Position numbers and translations under genes: made by a program. DNA of 63,203 bases. Source: an uncultured Telmatospirillum sp. (GTDB taxonomy: Bacteria > Pseudomonadota > Alphaproteobacteria > Rhodospirillales > Magnetospirillaceae). Every line of letters begins with the position of its first letter. Positions within the stretch are counted from its first letter, which is position 1. Where the stretch lies: positions 1 through 63,203 of the forward strand of contig CAIOJO010000565.1 of NCBI GenBank assembly GCA_903858635.1, written 5' to 3'. This document shows positions 52,278 to 60,010 of this stretch, piece after piece. Below the pieces are notes generated by a model. The model saw only the letters and a list, made by a program, of their open reading frames with translations, did not search any database and was not told the DNA's origin.

Positions 52278-53753
52278 TCAGTGGTGATGGAAGCTTTGCA
52301 GCGCGGCGCGCAGATTGCTCTCGGCGTCGATCAGGAAGTTGGCGCTGACCACCACGGTGTCACCGGCCGAAAGGCCGTCGAGGATCTCGACATAGCCGTC
52401 GGCCTGCGCCCCGGTCTTTACCTCACGCGGCTCGTATCGTCCTTCGCCACGGTCCACCAGGACCACCTTGCGGGTGCCGGAATCGAGCAACGCAGAGTCC
52501 GGTACGGCCAGCGCATCGTGGTCGGCCGCGGCTGTGGCAATGTCCACCGACCCATAAAGGGCGGGTTTCAGGCGCAGGTCGGGGTTGGGCAATTCGATGC
52601 GGACCTTCACCGTACGGGTCTCGGCCGACAAGGTCGGGTAGATGAAGGTGAGCTTTCCGGTAAAGATCTCTCCGGGCATTGCGCTGAAGCTCACCTTGGC
52701 GGTCTGGCCGATGCTGATATAGGGCTGTTCCTGTTCGTAGACCTCGCCGACCAGCCAGACATTGGACAGATCGGCAATCCGGTAGAGCACCTCGCCGGGC
52801 ATGAACCGCTGACCGCTGACGATATTCTTCTCGATCACCACCCCGTTGGTCGGAGACGGCAGGGCCAGCGTTCGCGATACGACCCCTCGCCCCTTGAGCT
52901 TGGCCAATTCGCCGGCCGGGATGTCCCAGTTGCGCAGGCGTTGGAGGGCGCCGTCGACCAGGGCGCGCGCCGAATCGCGCGCTTCACTGCTGGCCGCGCC
53001 GTCGAGCGTCTGCAGACTTTTCGAAGCGGCCAGATATTCTTCCTGAGCCAGCACCAGATCCGGGCTGTAGACCTCCATCAGAGGTTCGCCCTGGCGCACC
53101 GCTTGGCCGGTGGTGTTGACGTGCAGCACCTCGACATAGCCCTCGAACTTGGGAGTCACCAGGCGCTGCAGTCTCTCGTCGACCTGCACCGTGCCGACCG
53201 CCCGTACCGTGTGGGTCAGGTGGCGCAGCTCGGCCGATGCCGTCCTGACCCCCAGCTTCTGGATCTTGTCCAGAGAGATCTTGAACACCGCTCCGCCGTC
53301 GTCCTCCCCCTCGTAAACCGGCACGTAATCCATGCCCATGGGATCCTTCTTGGGCACCGGCGAGCTATCGGGCAGCCCCATCGGGTTGCGATAGAACAGG
53401 ATCTTCCCCTTGCCTTGGGGCGCGGCGGGCGGTGGCGCAGCCTCGGCCGCAGGCGGCGCTTCTTCATCGGTGTAGACCGGAATGTAGTCCCGTCCCTCGC
53501 TGTCCTTCTTGGGCTCCGGCGAGAAGTCGGGCTTGCCGGTGGGGTCCCTGTAATAGGCCACCTGGCGCGCCTCGGTCGGAGCGGCAGCACGAGGCACCGG
53601 CGCGGCGCCGTGATCGACATGGCCGGCGGTCGAGGCCGGAGCGCCGGGAAATGGCGCATGGGTCGCCTGGCCCAACCAATAGCCGCCACCCAAGGCGACG
53701 GCGACGGCGATACCGCCGATGACCAGGCCTTTGATCGGAGGGCTCCGGCTCAC
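52278..53753 (-). CDS. cusB: Efflux RND periplasmic adaptor CusB with two heavy-metal-binding motifs
   Basis: 491 residues from GTG 53753, overlapping the cusC stop as GTGA; a longer frame upstream belongs to a different reading of cusC. An N-terminal helix (IGGIAVAVALGGGYWLG) is followed by two copies of a YxRxPxG...DxxPVY motif: YYRDPTGKPDFSPEPKKDSE and FYRNPMGLPDSSPVPKKDPM, the heavy-metal-binding (YHS-like) domain normally single in CusB. The adaptor hairpin and lipoyl domains (SAELRHLTHTVRAVGTVQVD) follow. The last part, DTVVVSANFLIDAESNLRAA, is the usual CusB end. Confidence 0.93.
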   Translation of the reverse strand: MSRSPPIKGLVIGGIAVAVALGGGYWLGQATHAPFPGAPASTAGHVDHGAAPVPRAAAPTEARQVAYYRDPTGKPDFSPEPKKDSEGRDYIPVYTDEEAPPAAEAAPPPAAPQGKGKILFYRNPMGLPDSSPVPKKDPMGMDYVPVYEGEDDGGAVFKISLDKIQKLGVRTASAELRHLTHTVRAVGTVQVDERLQRLVTPKFEGYVEVLHVNTTGQAVRQGEPLMEVYSPDLVLAQEEYLAASKSLQTLDGAASSEARDSARALVDGALQRLRNWDIPAGELAKLKGRGVVSRTLALPSPTNGVVIEKNIVSGQRFMPGEVLYRIADLSNVWLVGEVYEQEQPYISIGQTAKVSFSAMPGEIFTGKLTFIYPTLSAETRTVKVRIELPNPDLRLKPALYGSVDIATAAADHDALAVPDSALLDSGTRKVVLVDRGEGRYEPREVKTGAQADGYVEILDGLSAGDTVVVSANFLIDAESNLRAALQSFHHH

Positions 53754-55024
53754 AGCTCGCCTCCCACCAGCTTTTCGATCTCCGCCAGCCGGATCTGCTG
53801 GTCGAGTTGGGCTTTCAAACGGTCGAGGTGGGTCTTCCGCCACTGCTGTTCGGCCGTCAGCACCATGATGAATTCTCCTTTGCCGACCTGGTACGCACTC
53901 GCCGCGCTATCGAAGCCGAGTTTTGCCTGGGGGAGCGAACTGTCGAGGATCAGCCGCTCCATCTGGCGGGCGGCCTCCAGGCTCCAATAGGCGTCGTTGA
54001 GTTCGTTGCCGATATCGAGTTCCTTGGATTGGCGCTTCGCGCGCGCGGCGCCCGACATCGCCTTGGCTTCGCCGATCTCGGAGTCGCGCAAGCCCCCGCG
54101 GATCGGGATGTTGACTTCCAGCATGGCCTCGTAGCCATCGAAGCGGCCGTTGGTTTTCACCCCGCCGACGGTGACACCGATGTCGGGATACCAGCTCTTC
54201 TCGGCCAATTCGACGCTGCGGTCGGCCGAATGGATCTCCGAGTCCTGGGCTCGCAGTTCGGGATTGAGCCGCTGGGCTCGTTCGCTCAGGTCGGTCAAAT
54301 CAAGGGTTGCCGGCATGGGCCGCAAATGTGGTGTCTCGACGATCGGCGCGCCCGGTGGACGCCCGAGAAGCGTATTGAGCCGAACCTTGGCCTTGCGCCG
54401 TTCGGCCTCCAGGTTGACCAGTTCGGTCGCCAGCTGCGTCCGCTCGATCTCGGCGCTGGTCGCCTCCTGCTGGCGGCCGAGACCCTGCGCGTAGCGGGCG
54501 GTGGCCAACCGGGCGATGGTGGTCAGGCGGGGCAGCAGCTCGTGGTCGATGTCGATCGCCTGGTGAATTTCGTGATATTCCGCGTAGGTGGCCTTGACCC
54601 GAGCCACCAATTCGTTCTCCGCGACGACCCGCAATACCGCCGCCTTTTGGCTGTTGGCTTCGGCGATCTCTCGCTTGAGGTCGCGCTTGCCCCAGAGCGG
54701 GAACTCCTGCTGGACGAACAGTTTGTCGGTGCGCGGCAAGCGGCTGGGCAGATAGGTCGAGTCACCGCGGGGGATATCCATCGGCTGCCAGATCAGCTTG
54801 GGATCGGGCAGGCTGTCGGCTCCCGCGATTTTGGCGGCGGCGGCATCGCTTTCCAGGGCCGCCACCGCCAGGTCCGGGTTCATTCGCCGGGCGATGGCAA
54901 TCAACTCGTCGAGGTCCGGGGCAGCCTCGCCATGGCCGGCCATGTCCTCGGCCCATCCGGCCACCGGCAACAGCACGAGCAACACAGCCGCCCCGCAGAG
55001 CGACCCGAGTCGGGTGATCGCCAT
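53750..55024 (-). CDS. cusC: TolC-type outer-membrane channel of the Cus system
   Basis: 424 residues with a signal peptide (LVLLPVAGWAEDM) and no lipobox. Two outer-membrane-efflux repeats (OEP): LIAIARRMNPDLAVAALESD and LSERAQRLNPELRAQDSEIH. The region VQQEFPLWGKRDLKREIAEA is characteristic of the CzcC/CusC branch. It forms the trimeric exit duct with CusAB. It lies 22 bases after the FixH-like gene and overlaps cusB. Confidence 0.92.
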   Translation of the reverse strand: MAITRLGSLCGAAVLLVLLPVAGWAEDMAGHGEAAPDLDELIAIARRMNPDLAVAALESDAAAAKIAGADSLPDPKLIWQPMDIPRGDSTYLPSRLPRTDKLFVQQEFPLWGKRDLKREIAEANSQKAAVLRVVAENELVARVKATYAEYHEIHQAIDIDHELLPRLTTIARLATARYAQGLGRQQEATSAEIERTQLATELVNLEAERRKAKVRLNTLLGRPPGAPIVETPHLRPMPATLDLTDLSERAQRLNPELRAQDSEIHSADRSVELAEKSWYPDIGVTVGGVKTNGRFDGYEAMLEVNIPIRGGLRDSEIGEAKAMSGAARAKRQSKELDIGNELNDAYWSLEAARQMERLILDSSLPQAKLGFDSAASAYQVGKGEFIMVLTAEQQWRKTHLDRLKAQLDQQIRLAEIEKLVGGEL

Positions 55025-55046
55025 CGTCAGTTCCCCTGCCCGAATA

Positions 55047-55457
55047 TCACTTCATCGCCATGAACGGCACCGACCCGGTGATGGTGGTCGTTTCGCCCTG
55101 CACCTTGGCCGCCAGAACCAGGGTCCACGAGCCGCCCATCGACAGGTCGGTCTGGAACGGATATTCGCCTGGATTGCTCGGCTTGACCGCCGAGACCTTG
55201 GTCGCCATCGGCGCCATCCCCGGCATCGGCATTTCCATCTTGCTGGAGAAGATGACGGCGTCCTTCACCGGCTGGTTGTCTGGCAGGTGGACGAGTCGCA
55301 CGGCGACCACGGTGTCGCTCGCCGCCTTGACATGCGGCTGCACCGCCTCGAAGCGGTAATCCGCCGGTCCGGCCACGGCCACCCCGGTGGTAAGGATCCA
55401 TGCGGTGGCACCGGCGGCGAGCGCGCTGGCCAGACGGGACGAAACGAAACCCGGCAT
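55047..55457 (-). CDS. FixH-like/YtkA-domain periplasmic protein, first gene of cus operon
   Basis: 136 residues. A signal peptide or N-terminal anchor ends VAVAGPADY. The core YRFEAVQPHVKAASDTVVAV, then FSSKMEMPMPGMAPMATKV, has five methionines (MEMPMPGM and MA), which fits Cu(I) binding. The immunoglobulin-like fold (YPFQTDLSMGGSWTLVLAAK) is that of FixH/YtkA. Such genes accompany cus or cop loci and probably act as a periplasmic copper-handling protein. It is transcribed first; candidate operators lie about 100 bases upstream. Confidence 0.85.
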   Translation of the reverse strand: MPGFVSSRLASALAAGATAWILTTGVAVAGPADYRFEAVQPHVKAASDTVVAVRLVHLPDNQPVKDAVIFSSKMEMPMPGMAPMATKVSAVKPSNPGEYPFQTDLSMGGSWTLVLAAKVQGETTTITGSVPFMAMK

Positions 55458-55555
55458 GTCGCTCTATCTCCTTGAGCAAGTGTGGACATTTGACCGCGCA
55501 CGCGCGGCGTAAAGTCATTTGAGCAGGCGCCGGTAAATGGTCGATGTGCCACCGC

Positions 55556-55580
55556 GTAAGGCAGTGTAAGGAATTGTAAC
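55556..55580. promoter_or_regulatory. Candidate response-regulator operator (three GTAA half-sites, 10-bp phased)
   Basis: GTAAGGCAGT-GTAAGGAATT-GTAACATT: GTAA occurs at 55556, 55566 and 55576, exactly one helical turn apart, about 100 bases upstream of the cus operon. OmpR/CusR-family regulators bind such tandem direct half-sites. A second cluster with the shared GAATTGTAAC core is at 55999. Confidence 0.5.
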
Positions 55581-55637
55581 ATTCGACAATGTCGTCGACG
55601 GGTCACCCCAATCCGATGGAATGGCCGGCGCCCCGGT

Positions 55638-55949
55638 TCATTCCGGTGGATCGCTGCAGCAGCGATGCACGATGCTGGCCTGAGCCCGCAGGTTGCCTTC
55701 GCGAAAGGCGGTCCAGCGACGCCTCAAGCGGACCCAGGGGCCGTCGGCCAGGACCAGCCCGGCGGCGGCCAGGGCTGCTTCTACCCCTCCCCGGTCGATG
55801 CGTCGCAGGTCGTAGGTGACCGCCAGCCGCCGCCCGCCGGGCAGCAGCCGGGCCGTGAAGGGCGCATCCGACAGGGCCGCCAACGCGCCGGTTTCGGCGC
55901 CGCAGGCAAGCGGGATGGTCCTGGTTATCGGTATCGCCGGGTCGCTCAT
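55638..55949 (-). CDS. Small hypothetical protein of the copper locus (HMA-like fold, low confidence)
   Basis: 103 residues from ATG 55949. The pattern IPITRTIPLACGAETGALAA, then LRRIDRGGVEAALAAAGL, looks like a ferredoxin-type beta-alpha-beta heavy-metal-associated domain without the CxxC. The end FREGNLRAQASIVHRCCSDP carries a CC pair suited to metal binding. No family name is certain. It sits between the cus operon and the divergent kinase, in reach of both operator clusters. Confidence 0.5.
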   Translation of the reverse strand: MSDPAIPITRTIPLACGAETGALAALSDAPFTARLLPGGRRLAVTYDLRRIDRGGVEAALAAAGLVLADGPWVRLRRRWTAFREGNLRAQASIVHRCCSDPPE

Positions 55950-55998
55950 TGCGCTCCTCACAGGTTCCATAGTGTCTCATGGCCTGATTGGCCGAGAC

Positions 55999-56012
55999 GT
56001 AAAGAATTGTAA
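55999..56012. promoter_or_regulatory. Second candidate operator (two GTAA half-sites, 10-bp phased)
   Basis: GTAAAGAATT-GTAAC with GTAA at 55999 and 56009, matching the GAATTGTAAC core upstream of the cus operon. It lies between the small copper-locus gene and the kinase (start 56094) and could control both, giving autoregulation. Confidence 0.45.
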
Positions 56013-56093
56013 CGGTGTCGTGCCGCCGCTCGATTTCCGGCCGCATTGCTGTTATCGAAATCAAAGCCCTGTGGCGCAGGAGCGGCGCGAAGA

Positions 56094-57482
56094 ATGAAGC
56101 TGTTGCCGGATTCCATCAGGACCAGGACGGTGTTCGTGCTGCTGGTCGGGCTCACCGTGTCGCATATCGGCAGTACCCTGGTCTACTCCACCGACCGCGA
56201 CCAGGCCCTGGTCGCCGCCACCGAGCAGTCGTTCGCCGACAAGCTGGCCGTCCTCGCCGTACTGATCGACAACGCCCCGCCGACGGTGCGGCCGCAGGTG
56301 GCGGCGGCGATCAGCAGCCCCGACCTCGAGGTGTCCTGGGGGCCGGCCAGTGCGGTGCCGCCGGCCCATACCGACAGCCAACCCTATGGGCTGATCCAAC
56401 GCTCGCTCGGAGCGCATTTCGGCCGGCTCGACGACAGCAATCTGCACGTCGTCCTGTCGTCGGCGCCGCCGCCGGCCGCCGCCGGGCATCTCCTGCACGG
56501 CCTGCCAAACGGCCAGGTGCTGCAAGTCGCGGTGGGCTTGACCGATGCCAGCTGGATCAATTTCCGGCAGCACCTGCCCGGCGCGGTGAACAGCTGGTCG
56601 TTGAATTCCCTGCTGTCCACCTTGGTCATGGTGGCCGCCACGCTGGTATTGTCGTGTTGGGCCACCGGTTGGATCACCGCGCCGCTGGCCGGCTTCGCCC
56701 GGGCCGCCGAACGTCTCGGCATGGATGTCGGCGCCCCGCCGCTGCCCGAGGACGGGCCGAGCGAGGTGCGGGCGGCGGCCCGCGCCTTCAACCAGATGCA
56801 GCGGCGGATCCGCAGCTTCGTCGACGACCGCCTGCAGCTGCTGGCGGCCATCTCGCATGACTTGCGGACGCCGATCACGCGGCTGCGGCTGCGCACCGAG
56901 CAACTGCCGGTCGCCCCCGAACCGCAGGCCAAGATGCTGGCCGATCTCGACGAAATGGAACGGATGGTGGCCTCCAGCCTGGCCTTCGCCAAGGACGAGG
57001 CGACCAGCGAGCCGCGCCAGGCGATCGACCTGTCGGCCCTGCTCGGCGCCATCTGCGACGAGGCCAGCGATGCCGGGCAGGACGCCGAATTCGCCTGGGA
57101 CGGCCGTCTGGTCTATCGCGGCCGGCCGCTTGCCCTGAAGCGGCTGTTCACCAATCTGGTGGAGAACGCCGTACGCTATGGCGGCCGGGCCAAGGTCAGC
57201 GCGGTGCGCCAGACCAGCGGGGTGCGCGTGCTGGTCGAGGATGAGGGGCCGGGCATTCCGGAGGCGCAATTCGAAGCCGTGTTCAAGCCGTTCTTCCGTC
57301 TGGAACAGTCGCGTAACCGGCGGACCGGGGGGATGGGGCTGGGACTGGCCAACACCCGCACCATCGCCCGCGCCCATGGCGGCGATGTGAGCCTGGAAAA
57401 CCGGGTGGAAGGCGGCTTGCGGGCGATCGTCAGCCTGCCCGACGATTCGGGCGCGACGGCCACCGAGGAGCCATCGGCATGA
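56094..57482 (+). CDS. Sensor histidine kinase of the copper locus
   Basis: 462 residues from ATG 56094. Membrane helices at about 11-28 and 183-206 enclose about 150 periplasmic residues, and HAMP follows (ITAPLAGFARAAERLGMD). H-box AISHDLRTPITRL with His255, then HATPase with NLVENAVRYGG, EDEGPGIP and GMGLGLANT. This is an EnvZ/OmpR-class kinase. Its neighbours make copper or silver the likely signal, although the periplasmic domain has few Met or His in a CusS-like pattern. The response-regulator ATG overlaps its stop. Confidence 0.92.
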   Translation: MKLLPDSIRTRTVFVLLVGLTVSHIGSTLVYSTDRDQALVAATEQSFADKLAVLAVLIDNAPPTVRPQVAAAISSPDLEVSWGPASAVPPAHTDSQPYGLIQRSLGAHFGRLDDSNLHVVLSSAPPPAAAGHLLHGLPNGQVLQVAVGLTDASWINFRQHLPGAVNSWSLNSLLSTLVMVAATLVLSCWATGWITAPLAGFARAAERLGMDVGAPPLPEDGPSEVRAAARAFNQMQRRIRSFVDDRLQLLAAISHDLRTPITRLRLRTEQLPVAPEPQAKMLADLDEMERMVASSLAFAKDEATSEPRQAIDLSALLGAICDEASDAGQDAEFAWDGRLVYRGRPLALKRLFTNLVENAVRYGGRAKVSAVRQTSGVRVLVEDEGPGIPEAQFEAVFKPFFRLEQSRNRRTGGMGLGLANTRTIARAHGGDVSLENRVEGGLRAIVSLPDDSGATATEEPSA

Positions 57483-58201
57483 GCGTGCTACCGCATCTCC
57501 TGATCGTCGACGACGACCCCGAGATCTGCCAATTGGTCAAGGAGTCCATCGAGCCGCATGGCTTCCGGGTTGTCACGGCGGCCGACGGCAAGGGCATGCG
57601 GCGGGTCCTGGCGCAGTCGACCATCGACCTGGTCATCCTCGACCTGATGCTGCCCGGCGAGGACGGGTTGTCCCTCTGCCGCGAATTGCAGGCCGGCCCG
57701 CGCCTGCCGGTGATCTTCCTGACCGCGGCCGGCAGCGAGGCCGATCGGGTGGTCGGGCTGGAGATGGGGGCCGACGACTACCTGGCCAAGCCATTCAGCT
57801 CGCGCGAGCTGTTGGCCCGGGTACGGGCCGTCCTGCGGCGGACCGGCGGCGCCGGGCAAGCCGGCGATGGCGCGCCGCGCGGCCGCCGTTTCCACTTCGC
57901 CGGCTGGACCCTGGACAGCGCCAAGCGCTGCCTCTATGCCCCGGACGGTGTGCTGGTCGAGCTTTCCGGCGGTGAATACGAGCTTCTGCTGGCCTTCCTG
58001 AAGAATCCGCAGGCGGTGTTGAACCGCGATCAGCTGCTCGACCAGGCCCGCGGTCGGATGGCCGGCCCCTATGACCGCAGCATCGACGTGCAGATCGGCC
58101 GGCTGCGCCGCAAGATCGAGCCCGACGCCAAGAATCCCGAATTGATCAAGACCGTCCGTGGCGGTGGTTACGTCCTGGCCACTAACGTCGATATAAAATG
58201 A
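57479..58201 (+). CDS. OmpR-family response regulator of the copper locus
   Basis: 240 residues, ATGA overlap with the kinase. Receiver: VDDDPEICQL, phospho-acceptor Asp55 in LDLMLPGEDGL, conserved Thr in FLTAAGSE and Lys in YLAKPF. A C-terminal winged helix (LVELSGGEYELLLAFLKNPQ and YDRSIDVQIGRLRRKIE) is the Trans_reg_C domain. It should bind tandem direct repeats, such as the GTAA clusters at 55556 and 55999, and activate the efflux operon. Confidence 0.93.
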   Translation: MSVLPHLLIVDDDPEICQLVKESIEPHGFRVVTAADGKGMRRVLAQSTIDLVILDLMLPGEDGLSLCRELQAGPRLPVIFLTAAGSEADRVVGLEMGADDYLAKPFSSRELLARVRAVLRRTGGAGQAGDGAPRGRRFHFAGWTLDSAKRCLYAPDGVLVELSGGEYELLLAFLKNPQAVLNRDQLLDQARGRMAGPYDRSIDVQIGRLRRKIEPDAKNPELIKTVRGGGYVLATNVDIK

Positions 58202-58243
58202 AGTGACTGGACCAGAAACGCCGGTGCAACCGGCTCAACATTA

Positions 58244-58385
58244 GACACGGATTAAACGGATTTAAACGGATTAAAGAAGATGCAAAGCGCGGCAGGCAAT
58301 CTATTTAAGTCCCCGCAATATGCGGATCGATGAGATGACTGCCTGCGGCGCTTTTTAATCCATTTTAATCCATTTAATCCGTCTT
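58244..58385. repeat. Long imperfect inverted repeat (element D)
   Basis: Left arm ACGGATTAAACGGATTTAAA (from 58246) continues CGGATTAAAG. Right arm TTTAATCCATTTTAATCC (about 58353-58370) continues ATTTAATCCG. Each arm repeats the word CGGATT(T)AAA with a period of about 10-11. Inside lie GCGCGGCAGGCA and TGCCTGCGGCGC, similar to the outer arms of element B. It stands between the response-regulator gene and the cobalamin riboswitch. Confidence 0.75.
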
Positions 58386-58548
58386 CAATGAAAGTCGCCC
58401 GACCCAGGCTCACTACCGGTAGAAGATGCGACAGCAACTCTGGGGAGGATCACGCGCTTAATTTGCAGACTCGGTTGGCCGCACCACTGCAACCGCCGCT
58501 GGACAGCCCACGCGCCGTCACCCATGATGCTCGGCAGATGGGTTCCAT

Positions 58549-58722
58549 TGCAGGCCAAGCCTGCTGGATCAAAAGGGAACACGGTAGGGACGACCCAACA
58601 GGGGCCCGATCCGTGGCTGCCCCCGCAACTGTGAGCGGCGAGTCGGCGTCAACTGGGCCACTGGGAAACCGGGAAGGCCGGACGCCATAGACCGAGACCC
58701 GCGAGCCAGGAGACCTGCCCGT
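58549..58722 (+). promoter_or_regulatory. Cobalamin (B12) riboswitch
   Basis: Conserved blocks appear in order: AAAAGGGAACACGGT (58571), GGACGACC, CCGTGGCTGCCCCCGCAAC at about 58611, the B12 box GCCACTGGGAAACCGGGAAGG near 58657 (shown by GCCACTG), and GCGAGCCAGGAGACCTGCC at the 3' end. The GCAGG near 58550 pairs with CCTGC at about 58714 to close P1. It binds adenosylcobalamin or related corrinoids. The next gene is a cobalt/nickel transporter, so high B12 should shut off cobalt uptake. Confidence 0.93.
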
Positions 58723-58760
58723 CACTGTGTAACCGGCTGCGGCGGGCGGCGGGATCGGTT

Positions 58761-58819
58761 GATCTCCTTTGCCTTTCGCATGCCCCAGGGCCGGCACGGC
58801 GGGTGCCGGAGGGGAGATC
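58761..58819 (+). promoter_or_regulatory. Possible expression platform sequestering the ribosome binding site
   Basis: GATCTCC 58761-58767 is the inverse complement of GGAGATC 58813-58819, which overlaps the ribosome binding site of the transporter. Between them CCGGCAC 58791-58797 pairs with GTGCCGG 58803-58809. The outer helix would hide the site, which fits translational control by the riboswitch just upstream. Confidence 0.5.
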
Positions 58820-58824
58820 TTGCG

Positions 58825-59859
58825 ATGCGGATTCTTCTGCAGATCGGCCTGCGCGGCAAGGTGGCCGCCATCGGTCTGCTGCTGCTTGCCTTCAATCTGG
58901 CGGCCTGGGCCTGGGCCATCGCCGCCTTTCGCCACCATCCCCTGCTGATGGGCACCGCCTTGCTGGCCTACAGCTTCGGGCTGCGGCACGCGGTGGATGC
59001 CGACCACATCGCCGCCATCGACAACGTCACCCGCAAGCTGATGCAGGATGGACGCCGCCCGGTGAGCGTCGGGCTGTTCTTCTCGCTCGGCCATTCCACC
59101 GTAGTGGTGGCCCTGTCGGTGGCGCTGGCCGCCACCACCAGCGTGCTGCAGGAGCGGTTTGCCGACTTCAAGGCCTTGGGCGGATTGATCGGCACCGGGG
59201 TGTCGGCGTTCTTCCTGTTTGCCATCGCCGGCGCCAATATCGTCATCCTGGCCGCCACCTGGCGCAGTTTTCGGGCGCTGCGCCGCGGCGAATCCCTGGC
59301 GGAGCAGGATCCCCTCGCCATGCTGGCCGGCGGCGGCCTGCTGTGCCGCCTGTTCCGCCGGCTGTTTCGCCTGATCGAACATGGCTGGCAGATGTACGGA
59401 TTGGGGTTGCTGTTCGGCTTGGGCTTCGAGACGGCCACCGAAGTGGGGCTGTTGGGGATCTCCGCCTCGGGCGCCACCGAGGGGCTGTCGCCTTGGGCGA
59501 TCCTGGTGTTCCCGGCCCTGTTCTCGGCCGGCATGGCGCTGATCGACACCGCCGACGGTATCCTGATGCTGGGGGCCTATGGCTGGGCCTTCGTCAAACC
59601 GTTGCGCAAGCTTTATTACAACCTCACCATCACCGCATTATCGGTGCTGGTGGCGGTGCTGGTGGGCGGGGTGGAAACCCTCGGGCTGATCGGCGACCGC
59701 CTGCAACTGGATGGTGCGCTGTGGTCCCTGGTGGCCGCCATCAACGGCAATTTCGGCCTGTTCGGCTACGCCATCGTCGCCCTGTTCGCCGGCGGCTGGG
59801 TGGTGTCGCTGATCGTCTACAAGGTCAAGGGTTACGACCGCGCCGAAGTCACCCTGTGA
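58825..59859 (+). CDS. NiCoT family nickel/cobalt permease (HoxN/NixA type)
   Basis: 344 residues from ATG 58825; an in-frame ATG at 58759 lies inside the control helix. Eight membrane helices. The NiCoT signature is LRHAVDADHIAAIDNVTRKL in helix II, then SLGHSTVVVALSVALAA, LGFETATEVGLLGI and LFSAGMALIDTADGILMLGA. Members of this family take up Co2+ or Ni2+. Control by a B12 riboswitch points to Co2+ for corrin synthesis. Confidence 0.95.
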   Translation: MRILLQIGLRGKVAAIGLLLLAFNLAAWAWAIAAFRHHPLLMGTALLAYSFGLRHAVDADHIAAIDNVTRKLMQDGRRPVSVGLFFSLGHSTVVVALSVALAATTSVLQERFADFKALGGLIGTGVSAFFLFAIAGANIVILAATWRSFRALRRGESLAEQDPLAMLAGGGLLCRLFRRLFRLIEHGWQMYGLGLLFGLGFETATEVGLLGISASGATEGLSPWAILVFPALFSAGMALIDTADGILMLGAYGWAFVKPLRKLYYNLTITALSVLVAVLVGGVETLGLIGDRLQLDGALWSLVAAINGNFGLFGYAIVALFAGGWVVSLIVYKVKGYDRAEVTL

Positions 59860-59868
59860 CATTGAAAG

Positions 59869-59950
59869 AGAACCGCAGAGGCGCAGAGACGCAAAGGGTT
59901 CGAGGTCGGAACAAGGAAACATCCTCAAGCTCCCTCCGGTTGCGCCCCCA
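59869..59950. repeat. Half copy of an intergenic repeat element (element E)
   Basis: AACCGCAGAGGCGCAGAGAC followed by GCAAAGG (from about 59873) has the same word-repeat style (GCAGAG) as elements A to D. The expected opposite arm is not clearly present; CCTCCGGTTGCGCC at about 59935 is at best a remnant. It is located directly after the NiCoT gene. Confidence 0.45.
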
Positions 59951-60010
59951 TTGAACCGGGGCTAGGCTGATGGCCAAATAAGAGCCGGTCGCAGCGGGAG
60001 GAATATCACC

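Noticed and set aside
49408-52287. 959-codon frame opposite cusA
   Set aside because: Composition is that of a shadow frame (His, Asp, Gly, Arg-rich) and cusA is unambiguous.
32419-58385. CRISPR arrays from the repeated words in intergenic gaps
   Set aside because: Words are short, arranged as inverted arms, with no regular spacers and no cas genes.
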